Shown: positions 1-6,753 of the stretch, one piece after another | Layout: each line of letters opens with the position of its first letter | How positions within the stretch are numbered: position 1 is the stretch's first letter | From: Candidatus Woesearchaeota archaeon | Lineage (GTDB): Archaea; Nanobdellota; Nanobdellia; Woesearchaeales; JASKKU01 | Assembly (NCBI GenBank): GCA_011045925.1 | Contig: DSBS01000076.1 | Coordinates: forward strand, 1 to 17,742 | DNA: 17,742 nt | Direction: 5' to 3' | Position numbers and translations under genes: made by a program | The notes under the pieces: model-generated | What the model saw: the letters and a program-made list of their open reading frames with translations, nothing else | What the model was told of the DNA's origin: nothing | Databases searched by the model: none

Positions 1-2
1 AG

Positions 3-121
3 CGCAAGTTTGGTGCTAGCGTGAGCTCTCTTTCAGCCCGAACAATGCGGGCTGAAATATATTGTAGGGCTATCGCCCACAATATTATTTGTTTTTTATT
101 TGGACTTTTTGAACAGAGCCT
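3..121 (-). mobile_element. Left terminal repeat: end of a probable insertion sequence running off the window
   Basis: These 119 bases are the reverse complement of 17624-17742 except at position 91 (G here; the right copy carries the other transition). Read outward on the minus strand, the element begins GGCTCTGTTCAAAAAGTCC at position 120. That resembles the GGCTCTGTTGCAAA-type ends of IS6-family elements, a resemblance recalled from memory and not proof of family. Inside are two adjacent hairpins: 31-57 (10-bp stem, 7-nt loop) and 59-85 (7 bp, an A/A mismatch, then 4 bp around a TATC loop). One outward frame stays open to the edge but is too short to identify. A repeated mobile element at both edges explains why an assembly would stop here. 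Without the rest of the element a MITE or another repeat cannot be excluded. Confidence 0.65.
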
Positions 122-130
122 CTCTTACGG

Positions 131-144
131 AAACCTTTATAAAA
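131..144 (+). promoter_or_regulatory. Archaeal promoter (BRE/TATA) upstream of the tRNA-Tyr region
   Basis: AAACCTTTATAAAA is a strong archaeal BRE plus TATA element. Initiation about 26 nt downstream of its centre would fall near 165, at the foot of the hairpin at 166-201. It lies only 10 nt inside the left repeat edge. It could drive either a short RNA ending at the T-run 218-226 or a leader running into tRNA-Tyr at 243. Confidence 0.6.
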
Positions 145-164
145 GCAGGCATTTTCCATCAGAT

Positions 165-226
165 AAAGCTTGTTGCCATCCTGTTAAAAAGGCAGAAGCT
201 TATGCATCATGAGAAAGTTTTTTTTT
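165..226 (+). ncRNA. Possible small structured RNA or tRNA-Tyr leader
   Basis: The predicted start near 165 follows the TATA box at 135-144. A hairpin follows at once: AAGCTT (166-171) with AAGCTT (196-201), then TGCC (174-177) with GGCA (191-194), around a 13-nt loop. Nine thymines at 218-226 look like an archaeal intrinsic terminator. Together they would make an RNA of about 60 nt with its own promoter and terminator. No convincing reading frame lies inside, and no known RNA family was recognised. The alternative is that the transcript reads through into tRNA-Tyr, for which I see no other good TATA box. Confidence 0.35.
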
Positions 227-242
227 CGCATGCTAGCACAAT

Positions 243-362
243 CCCCGCCTAGCTCAATGGCGGAGCGTCCGGCTGTAGATTCTTTGCGACGGTTCTTAAG
301 AATTGGATGAAGCAAAGACAGCCGATACCGGGAGGTTCCCAGTTCAAGTCTGGGGGCGGGGA
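243..362 (+). tRNA. tRNA-Tyr (GTA) with a ~48-nt intron
   Basis: Acceptor strands CCCCGCC (243-249) and GGCGGGG (355-361) pair fully, with discriminator A362 and no encoded CCA. C1-G72 is the tyrosine identity pair known from archaea and eukaryotes. The D stem is GCTC/GAGC. The anticodon stem TCCGG (268-272) pairs with CCGGG (328-332), anticodon GTA is at 275-277, and the T stem is CCCAG/CTGGG (338-354). The cloverleaf closes only if about 279-326 is removed, which is the canonical intron place after position 37. The boundary can shift by one base without changing the mature RNA. Intron pairings CTTTGC (282-287) with GCAAAG (312-317), and GGCTG (271-275) with CAGCC (319-323), are compatible with a bulge-helix-bulge splice substrate. 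Confidence 0.93.
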
Positions 363-397
363 TTTTTAGAAGGGAAAAAGAAGAGAAAAACAATAAG

Positions 398-406
398 TTT
401 TATAAA
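398..406 (+). promoter_or_regulatory. TATA box for tRNA-Asp (and probably the genes beyond)
   Basis: TTTTATAAA is centred about 29 nt upstream of the tRNA-Asp 5' end at 431, the expected archaeal spacing. No other TATA box is convincing between here and rpoH, so this promoter may also feed tRNA-Lys and the RNA polymerase operon. Confidence 0.6.
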
Positions 407-430
407 GGGTTCAGAGTTTCCTCAAAGAGT

Positions 431-503
431 GCCTTGGTGGTGTAGAGGCCTAGCATATAGCCCTGTCGAGGCTATGACCCGGGTTCGATTCCCGGCCAGG
501 GCG
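431..503 (+). tRNA. tRNA-Asp (GTC)
   Basis: Acceptor GCCTTGG (431-437) pairs with CCAGGGC (496-502) with one T-G wobble. Discriminator G503 is the expected aspartate base. The anticodon arm is TAGCC, loop CTGTCGA, GGCTA (458-474), with anticodon GTC at 465-467. The T arm is CCGGG, loop TTCGATT, CCCGG (479-495). There is no intron and no encoded CCA. It ends 6 nt before tRNA-Lys, so the two are almost certainly co-transcribed. Confidence 0.95.
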
Positions 504-509
504 CTCCTT

Positions 510-583
510 GGGCTGGTAGCTCAGCTTGGTAGAGCACCAGGCTTTTAACCTGGGAGTCGCGGGTTCAAGTCCCGTCCAGCTCA
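510..583 (+). tRNA. tRNA-Lys (TTT)
   Basis: Acceptor GGGCTGG (510-516) pairs with CCAGCTC (576-582) with one G-T wobble; the discriminator is A583. The anticodon stem CCAGG/CCTGG encloses the loop CTTTTAA, anticodon TTT. The T arm GCGGG/CCCGT flanks TTCAAGT. There is no intron or encoded CCA. The 37 nt to rpoH hold a Shine-Dalgarno site but no usable TATA box, which suggests that RNase-type cleavage at this tRNA creates the 5' end of the polymerase mRNA. Confidence 0.95.
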
Positions 584-620
584 ATCATAATCCGTCCATG
601 CTTGCCGAGGTGTAATTTAA

Positions 621-860
621 ATGAGTGATTTTGATATAACAAAGCACATTCTATATTTCAAGCACGAAAAGCTTACAGAGAAGGAAAAGAAAGACCTTCT
701 TTCCAGATACGATATAACAGGTAAAGAGCTGCCGAAAATCCTTGAAAAGGACCCTGCGTTGAGGCACCTTAAGGTAAAGCCGGGGGATGTGATAAGAATA
801 CACAGAAAAAGCCCTACAGCAGGCAGCTCAGATTATTACAGGGTGGTTGTCCGTGAATAA
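621..860 (+). CDS. rpoH: DNA-directed RNA polymerase subunit H (Rpb5 C-terminal homologue)
   Basis: This 79-residue protein is the archaeal RpoH subunit, matching the C-terminal assembly domain of eukaryotic Rpb5, which sits at the jaw of the polymerase. Family features visible are the N-terminal H-x-L-Y-x-K-H-E-x-L stretch, LPKILEKDPALRHL in the middle, KPGDVIRIHRKSPTAG, and the terminal YYRVVV strand. Start ATG 621 is preceded by GAGGTG at 606-611, a full match to the archaeal anti-Shine-Dalgarno, 9 nt away. It is the first protein gene of the polymerase operon, its usual archaeal place. Its last codons overlap the start of rpoB'' by 8 nt, implying translational coupling. Confidence 0.97.
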   Translation: MSDFDITKHILYFKHEKLTEKEKKDLLSRYDITGKELPKILEKDPALRHLKVKPGDVIRIHRKSPTAGSSDYYRVVVRE

Positions 861-2340
861 GCAGTCTAAAGCATTAATGGAATCTTTTTTCAGAAGCAAA
901 GGCTTAGTTGAGTCTTCAATTCGTTCTTATGAGGCCTTTATAGAGAAAGATATGCAGCGAATTGTTGAAGAAAACAAGAACCTTGAGCCTACGATTATTC
1001 CGCCGAATATTAACGATCTGAAGGTTACCCTTGAAAAGATAAGGATTGGAAAGCCGATTATAGTAGAGGCAGAAGGCTCAGAAAGGCCGCTTTACCCAAA
1101 AGAGGCAAGAATTAGGAAGCTAACTTACGCATCGCCCATCTACTTAACCTTTAATACCAAGGTTAATGGAAAGCTTAGCGAAACAGTGGAAAAGAATGTG
1201 GGGATGCTTCCAATTATGCTTAAGTCAAAGTACTGCCTGCTTTCAGGGCTTACAAGGGATGAGCTTATTGAAAAAGGAGAAGACCCTTATGAGCCTGGCG
1301 GCTACTTTATAATAAACGGCACTGAAAGGATTCTAGTCGGGGTTGAAGACCTTGCTTCAAACCATTTAATGGTTGAGTCTGCATCAACAGGGCCAAGCAA
1401 GTATATTGGAAGAATTTTTTCTTCTTCTGGTGCGTATAAGATACCAACATCTATAGAGAAACTTAATAATGGAATAATTTATATTTCCTTTTCCAGGGTA
1501 AGAAGAATTCCTTTTGTAATACTTCTTAAAGCACTTGGGCTTATGTCTGACAAAGAAGTTATGGAGAGCGTAGCAAGGGATTACGATTTTCCAGAAATGG
1601 TCACAAACTTGTATGAAGGAGCAGGAATAACCACAACTGAAGATGCTCTGGATAAAATATCGAAAAGCCTTGGAATAACTCAGTCAAGAGAGATTAGAAT
1701 AGAGAGGATTACGGAGTTCATAGATTCGCTTTTCCTGCCCCATATTGGCAGTGATGAGAAGTCGCGCATGACAAAGGCCCAGAATCTCTGTAAGATGGTG
1801 CGAAGATTCCTGCTGGTCTCTAAAGGCTATCTGCCTGAGGATGATAAAGACCACTACAAAAATAAAAGGCTTAAGCTTGCCGGAGAGCTGATGTCAGATC
1901 TCTTTAGGGTTTCTCTTAGGACTTTAATAAATGACATACTCTATAACTTCCAGAGAATTGTTAAAAGGGGAAAGCTGCCCTCATTTAGTGTAATTGTAAG
2001 GAGCAAGCTTCTTACATCGAGAATTTATAGCGCTATGGCAACAGGAAACTGGATAGGCGGAAGGTCTGGGGTAAGCCAAAGAATCCAAAGGCTGAATTAT
2101 CTTGAAACCCTGAGTCATCTTCAGAGAGTAATCAGCCCGCTGTCTGCATCCCAGGAGAATTTTGCAGCGAGAGAGCTTCATGGTACACACCTGGGGAGGC
2201 TCTGCCCTGTTGAAACTCCAGAAGGAACCCCTATAGGGCTTAAAAAGAATCTTTCAGTCTTTAGCCACATCTCTGGAGATACAGAAGAAAAAGAGGTATT
2301 GAAAGCCTTGTCAGACTTTGGGCTTAAGCAGGTTAGGTGA
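853..2340 (+). CDS. rpoB2: DNA-directed RNA polymerase subunit B'' (N-terminal half of B)
   Basis: This is the N-terminal half of the second largest polymerase subunit (lobe, protrusion and fork regions), split from B' as in many euryarchaea and some DPANN. Visible landmarks are GYFIINGTERILVGVEDLA, GNWIGGRSGVSQ, and the fork segment with GRLCPVETPEGTPIGL near residues 449-464. I place the start at GTG 853, giving 495 residues, because GGTGG at 842-846 sits 6 nt upstream. The in-frame TTG at 847 adds only two residues and overlaps that site. The GTG lies inside the last codons of rpoH. The end, just after the fork, is the normal B''/B' junction, and the downstream partner follows after 3-6 nt, so this is a real split and not a frameshift. 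Confidence 0.97.
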   Translation: MNKQSKALMESFFRSKGLVESSIRSYEAFIEKDMQRIVEENKNLEPTIIPPNINDLKVTLEKIRIGKPIIVEAEGSERPLYPKEARIRKLTYASPIYLTFNTKVNGKLSETVEKNVGMLPIMLKSKYCLLSGLTRDELIEKGEDPYEPGGYFIINGTERILVGVEDLASNHLMVESASTGPSKYIGRIFSSSGAYKIPTSIEKLNNGIIYISFSRVRRIPFVILLKALGLMSDKEVMESVARDYDFPEMVTNLYEGAGITTTEDALDKISKSLGITQSREIRIERITEFIDSLFLPHIGSDEKSRMTKAQNLCKMVRRFLLVSKGYLPEDDKDHYKNKRLKLAGELMSDLFRVSLRTLINDILYNFQRIVKRGKLPSFSVIVRSKLLTSRIYSAMATGNWIGGRSGVSQRIQRLNYLETLSHLQRVISPLSASQENFAARELHGTHLGRLCPVETPEGTPIGLKKNLSVFSHISGDTEEKEVLKALSDFGLKQVR

Positions 2341-2343
2341 TTT

Positions 2344-4149
2344 ATGATGGTTGATGTATACTTAAACGGAAAGTTTGTGGGGGATGTTGAAAATAAGGAT
2401 TCTTTTGTAAATGAAATAAGAAACTCAAGAAGAAAAGGAAAGGTTTCATCCACGCTGAGCGTTTCTTACGACGAGGTAAACAACTGCATTTATGTTGAGT
2501 CCGATAGGGGCAGGCTCATGCGACCCCTTTTGGTAGTAAAGGGTGGCTCGGTGCTTATCAAAGAAGAGCACATAAAGAAGATTCAATCTGGGGAGATGGT
2601 TTGGGAAGACCTAATAAATTCCGGGCTTATAGAGTATCTTGACGCTTCTGAAGAGGAAAATGCACTTATCGCCTTTTATCCAGAGGAGATAACAGCCCAG
2701 CATACACATCTTGAGCTTGCTCCTTTCTCAATGTTTGGTCTTTGTGGAACTTTCGTTCCTTATATGAATCATTCTCCTGGTGCAAGAATGTCTGTTGGCG
2801 CAAAGAACCTTAAGCAGGGTGTTGGAATTTATGCACTTAATTTTCCAATAAGATTTGACATGGATGTGCACATCTTGCATTACCCTCAGAAACCGATAGT
2901 TGAGACCGCAACAACAGGGCTTTCTGACTTTAACACACACCCTGTTGGGCAGAATATCATAATTGCAGTTGCAAGCCACAGCGGGTATAATATGGAGGAT
3001 GCTATCGTTATTAACAGGGGTTCGGTTGACAGAGGATTTGGAAGGAGCAGTTATTACAGGATAGATATTGCTGAGGAGATTAAATACCCTGGCGGCCTTC
3101 ATGACAGGATAACTATTCCGGAGAAAGAGGTTTTTGGCTACAGGTCAGAGCACGACTACAGGTTTCTTGAAGAGGACGGCATTATCGGGCCAGAGATTTC
3201 TGTTTCAGACGGAGATGTCCTTATAGGCAGGGTTAGCCCTCCAAGATTTCTTTCCTCAACAGAAGAGTATGAGCTTCTCTCAGAAGGAGAGAGGGAATCT
3301 TCAGTATACCTTAAGCATGGAGAGATGGGTGTTGTAGATTGTGTTATTGTTACAGAAAGCTTAGAAGGAAACAGAATGATTGAGATTAAGATAAGAGACC
3401 AGAAAATTCCAGAGATTGGGGACAAGTTTATTTCAAGGCACGGGCAGAAAGGAGTTATCGGGATGGTTGTAGACCCTGAGGATATTCCTTTTTCAGAATC
3501 GGGCTTGGTTCCAGACATAATCTTCTCCCATAACAGCATTCCTTCAAGGATGACTATGTCTCATATGATAGAGATGATAGGTGGAAAGGTTGGCTCTTTA
3601 AATGGAAGGTTTATTGATGGGACAACCTTTGATTCAGAAAAGGAAGAAGACCTTAGGAAAGAGCTGCACTCACTTGGTTTTAGAGAGGACGGAACCGAAA
3701 TTATGTATAATCCGGTAACAGGAGAAAAATACAAGGCAAGAATCTTTATAGGCTCTATGTATTACCTAAGGCTTAAGCATCTTGTGTCAAACAAGCTTCA
3801 GTCCAGGGCAAGAGGCCCTGTTCAGATTCTTACCAGGCAGCCAACTGAAGGAAGATCCAGGGAAGGAGGCTTAAGGCTGGGTGAGATGGAGAAGGATGTT
3901 TTTGTGGCTCACGGAGTAGCGATGCTTCTCAAGGAAAGGTTCAGCTCAGATAAAACAGTCATTCCCCTGTGCGAATCCTGCGGCATGGTTGCAGTTTATG
4001 ATGTGGTAAAGGATAAGGGATACTGCCCTGTTTGTGGAGACAAGGCAAGCGTTTCTTTTGTTGAAACAGGCTATGCTTTCAAGCTTTTTGTGGATGAGCT
4101 AAAATCCATAATGATTTTGCCAAGGCTTAAAGTCGGGAAGAGGGTGTAG
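2344..4149 (+). CDS. rpoB1: DNA-directed RNA polymerase subunit B' (C-terminal half of B)
   Basis: This 601-residue subunit forms the wall, hybrid-binding and clamp-anchor parts of the B subunit and contributes lysines that contact the active centre. Landmarks in order are GYNMEDAIVINRGSVDRGFG, GDKFISRHGQKG at about 359-370, MTMSHMIEMIGGKVG, GPVQILTRQPTEGRSREGG, LRLGEMEKDVFVAHG, and a C-terminal zinc site at C543, C546, C561 and C564. Two consecutive ATG codons (2344, 2347) follow AGGTGAT at 2334-2340. The second has the better spacing, so the true protein may lack the first methionine. Length and domain order are complete. It is cotranslated with B'' and separated from rpoA' by only 10 nt. 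Confidence 0.97.
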   Translation: MMVDVYLNGKFVGDVENKDSFVNEIRNSRRKGKVSSTLSVSYDEVNNCIYVESDRGRLMRPLLVVKGGSVLIKEEHIKKIQSGEMVWEDLINSGLIEYLDASEEENALIAFYPEEITAQHTHLELAPFSMFGLCGTFVPYMNHSPGARMSVGAKNLKQGVGIYALNFPIRFDMDVHILHYPQKPIVETATTGLSDFNTHPVGQNIIIAVASHSGYNMEDAIVINRGSVDRGFGRSSYYRIDIAEEIKYPGGLHDRITIPEKEVFGYRSEHDYRFLEEDGIIGPEISVSDGDVLIGRVSPPRFLSSTEEYELLSEGERESSVYLKHGEMGVVDCVIVTESLEGNRMIEIKIRDQKIPEIGDKFISRHGQKGVIGMVVDPEDIPFSESGLVPDIIFSHNSIPSRMTMSHMIEMIGGKVGSLNGRFIDGTTFDSEKEEDLRKELHSLGFREDGTEIMYNPVTGEKYKARIFIGSMYYLRLKHLVSNKLQSRARGPVQILTRQPTEGRSREGGLRLGEMEKDVFVAHGVAMLLKERFSSDKTVIPLCESCGMVAVYDVVKDKGYCPVCGDKASVSFVETGYAFKLFVDELKSIMILPRLKVGKRV

Positions 4150-4159
4150 GTGTGAAAAA

Positions 4160-6751
4160 ATGGGCAAGGAGTTTTTTGATAATTTTGTAAGGGAAATCAG
4201 CTTTGAGGTTTTGAGCCCTCAGCTGATAAAGCAGGCGGCAACAGTTAAAGTAGTTACTCCTGAGCTTTATGATAAAGAGGGTTATCCTGTTGATGGAGGC
4301 CTTATGGACTTAAGAATGGGTGTGGTTGACCCTGGGCTTAGGTGCAGGACCTGCGGCGGCAGAATTAAGGAATGCCCTGGGCACTTTGGCTATATGCCTT
4401 TGGCAAGGCCGGTTCTTCATGTTTTGTTTATTCCGCACATTTACTCTTTGCTAAGGTCTTCCTGTAAGGAATGCGGCAAGGTTTTAATTACTGAAACCCA
4501 GACTGAGAACTTTGAGGAAAACCTTAAGCTTTCAGAAGAAGAGGCGGGATTCTTCGGTAAGATGAAGGCTGTGGCGAAGCTTGCAGATGAAGTTAAGAAT
4601 GTCCAAAAATGCCCTCACTGTGGAGCAAAAAAGGAAAAAATCTCTCTTGAGAAGCCATACGCCTTTCTCGAAGCAGGCAGGAGGCTGAATCCTGTTGAGA
4701 TTCGTGCAAGGCTCGAAAAGATTTCTGATGATGACCTGGCTTTTTTTGGCTTGAACCCAAAGACAGCAAGGCCAGAATGGCTTGTGCTGACAATGTTTCC
4801 GGTTCCTCCTGTAACTGTCAGGCCGTCAATCACTTTGGAGAGCGGGGAAAAAAGCGAGGATGACCTTACTCATAAAATTAGCGATATTGTAAGAATAAAC
4901 CAAAGGCTTTTTGAAAACATCAATGCAGGTGCGCCAGAAATTATTGTTGAAGACCTGTGGGACTTGCTTCAGTACCATGCTGGGACCTTTTTTGACAACA
5001 GCATTGCGCAGCTGCCAGTAGCAAGGCACAGGAGCGGCGCTCCGCTTAAGACTTTTATTGACAGAATCAAAACCAAGCAGGGAAGAATAAGAAACAACCT
5101 TTTGGGAAAGAGAGTTAACTTTTCATCAAGGACAGTTATAACTCCTGACCCGATGATTGACCCAGACGAAGTGGGTGTGCCTTTTCAGGTTGCATTAAAG
5201 CTGACTTCTCCTGAAAGAGTTACCGAATGGAACCTTGAGTATCTTAAAGACTTTCTAAAAAGAGGCCCAAAAGAGTATCCTGGAGCAAATTACCTGGTGC
5301 GCCCGGATGGGAAGAAGAAGAAAGTTACTGATGAAACTAAGGAAGCTCTGCTCGAGGAAATCCAGCCGGGCTATATTGTAGAAAGGCATTTGATTGATGG
5401 CGACATAGTTATCTTTAACAGGCAACCTTCACTGCACAAGATGAGCATGATGGCTCACAAGGTTAGGGTTCTTCCAGGGTTGACATTCAGGATAAATCCT
5501 TGTGTTTGCAGGCCTTACAATGCAGATTTTGATGGAGACGAGATGAATCTTCATGTGCCTCAGACAGAAGAGGCTCGGCAGGAGGCAGAAACACTTATGC
5601 TTATTTCTACGCAGATGATTTCACCAAGGTACGGCCTTTCAATAATTGGAGCAATTCAGGATGCAATTTCAGGAAATTACATTCTGACCAAATTCCTTAA
5701 AGAGGTAAAAAGAAGCGAGGCAGTGGACCTTCTGATGGATGCAGATGTTTTTGACATAAGGAAGCTTCCTTTAAAAAAGGCTGTTTCCGGAAAAGAAATC
5801 TTTAGCGTTCTTATCCCTGATGATTTTGATTATTCTGGGAAAACAAAAGACAGGCAAGAGCCGGAATTGATTATTGAGAACGGAAAAATAATAAAGGGAG
5901 TTATGGACAAAGCCAACCTGGGCGAAGGTGCAGGCCTGCTGCTTAGAGCAATCAATAAGCAGTATGGGGCAGATTTTGCGCTTTCTTTTATGGGGACTGT
6001 TGTCAGGCTGGGGATTGCTGTTTTAATGAAGTATGGCTTTTCTCTTTATATATCCGATTCGGAAGTGCCTCAGGATGCAAGAGTTAGGATAGACAAAATC
6101 CTTAAGGATGCGGAAAACGCTACTTTTGAGCTTATCGAGAAGTATAAGAACAATGAGCTTGAGGCTTTCCCAGGAAGAACGCTTGAGGAAACCCTGGAGA
6201 GGAAGATTATGGAAAAGCTTAATTTTGCAAGAAGCGAGGCCGAGGCTGTTGTAAAGGAGAATATCAACAAGGAAAACAACCCAAGCCTGGTGCTTGCTCT
6301 TTCAGGTGCAAGGGGAAGCCTGCTTAATTTAGTTCAGATTTCAGCTTTTGTGGGCCAGCAGGCGCTAAGGGGAAGGAGAATCGAAAAAGGGTTTTTCAGA
6401 AGGCCGCTTTCATCGTTCGGAAGGGATGACCTGGGACCGGATGCAAGGGGTTTTATCAGAAATGGTTTTAAGCAGGGCTTAAGGCCTCATGAATTCTTTT
6501 ATGCTGCTATGACAGGAAGAGACTCGCTGATGGATACTGCCTTAAGAACCCCTAAGTCTGGTTACCTTTACAGAAGGCTTTCAAACTCATTGCAGGATAT
6601 TTATGTAAAGAGCGATGGCACAGTTAGAGCCTCTTCAGGAATAGTTGTTCAGTTTGCCTATGGCGAGGACGGCATTGATGTTGCAAAATCCATCGGCGGC
6701 ACTATAGATGTGCATTCTATTGTCCAGAAAGTATTGTCAAAGGGTGATTAA
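4160..6751 (+). CDS. rpoA1: DNA-directed RNA polymerase subunit A' (N-terminal part of the largest subunit)
   Basis: This 863-residue subunit carries the catalytic magnesium site. The clamp zinc ligands C62, C65, C72 and H75 are followed by a second cysteine set: C102 and C105, then C151 and C154. The core sequence NRQPSLHKMSMMAHKVRV precedes NADFDGDEMN, in which D456, D458 and D460 hold the catalytic Mg2+. The bridge-helix/funnel region includes GFIRNGFKQGLRPHEFFYAA, and the protein ends shortly after the usual A'/A'' split point. ATG 4160 has AGGTGTG 6 nt upstream. Length is normal for archaeal A'. A'' starts 2 nt after the stop codon. Confidence 0.97.
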   Translation: MGKEFFDNFVREISFEVLSPQLIKQAATVKVVTPELYDKEGYPVDGGLMDLRMGVVDPGLRCRTCGGRIKECPGHFGYMPLARPVLHVLFIPHIYSLLRSSCKECGKVLITETQTENFEENLKLSEEEAGFFGKMKAVAKLADEVKNVQKCPHCGAKKEKISLEKPYAFLEAGRRLNPVEIRARLEKISDDDLAFFGLNPKTARPEWLVLTMFPVPPVTVRPSITLESGEKSEDDLTHKISDIVRINQRLFENINAGAPEIIVEDLWDLLQYHAGTFFDNSIAQLPVARHRSGAPLKTFIDRIKTKQGRIRNNLLGKRVNFSSRTVITPDPMIDPDEVGVPFQVALKLTSPERVTEWNLEYLKDFLKRGPKEYPGANYLVRPDGKKKKVTDETKEALLEEIQPGYIVERHLIDGDIVIFNRQPSLHKMSMMAHKVRVLPGLTFRINPCVCRPYNADFDGDEMNLHVPQTEEARQEAETLMLISTQMISPRYGLSIIGAIQDAISGNYILTKFLKEVKRSEAVDLLMDADVFDIRKLPLKKAVSGKEIFSVLIPDDFDYSGKTKDRQEPELIIENGKIIKGVMDKANLGEGAGLLLRAINKQYGADFALSFMGTVVRLGIAVLMKYGFSLYISDSEVPQDARVRIDKILKDAENATFELIEKYKNNELEAFPGRTLEETLERKIMEKLNFARSEAEAVVKENINKENNPSLVLALSGARGSLLNLVQISAFVGQQALRGRRIEKGFFRRPLSSFGRDDLGPDARGFIRNGFKQGLRPHEFFYAAMTGRDSLMDTALRTPKSGYLYRRLSNSLQDIYVKSDGTVRASSGIVVQFAYGEDGIDVAKSIGGTIDVHSIVQKVLSKGD

Positions 6752-6753
6752 AA

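Noticed and set aside
21..393. Short frames across the left repeat and tRNA genes (21-212, 184-393, 303-548)
   Set aside because: They run across the element boundary or read through tRNA genes; no protein-like composition or ribosome site.
847..852. TTG 847 as the rpoB'' start
   Set aside because: It overlaps the GGTGG ribosome site that is correctly spaced for GTG 853 and adds only two residues.
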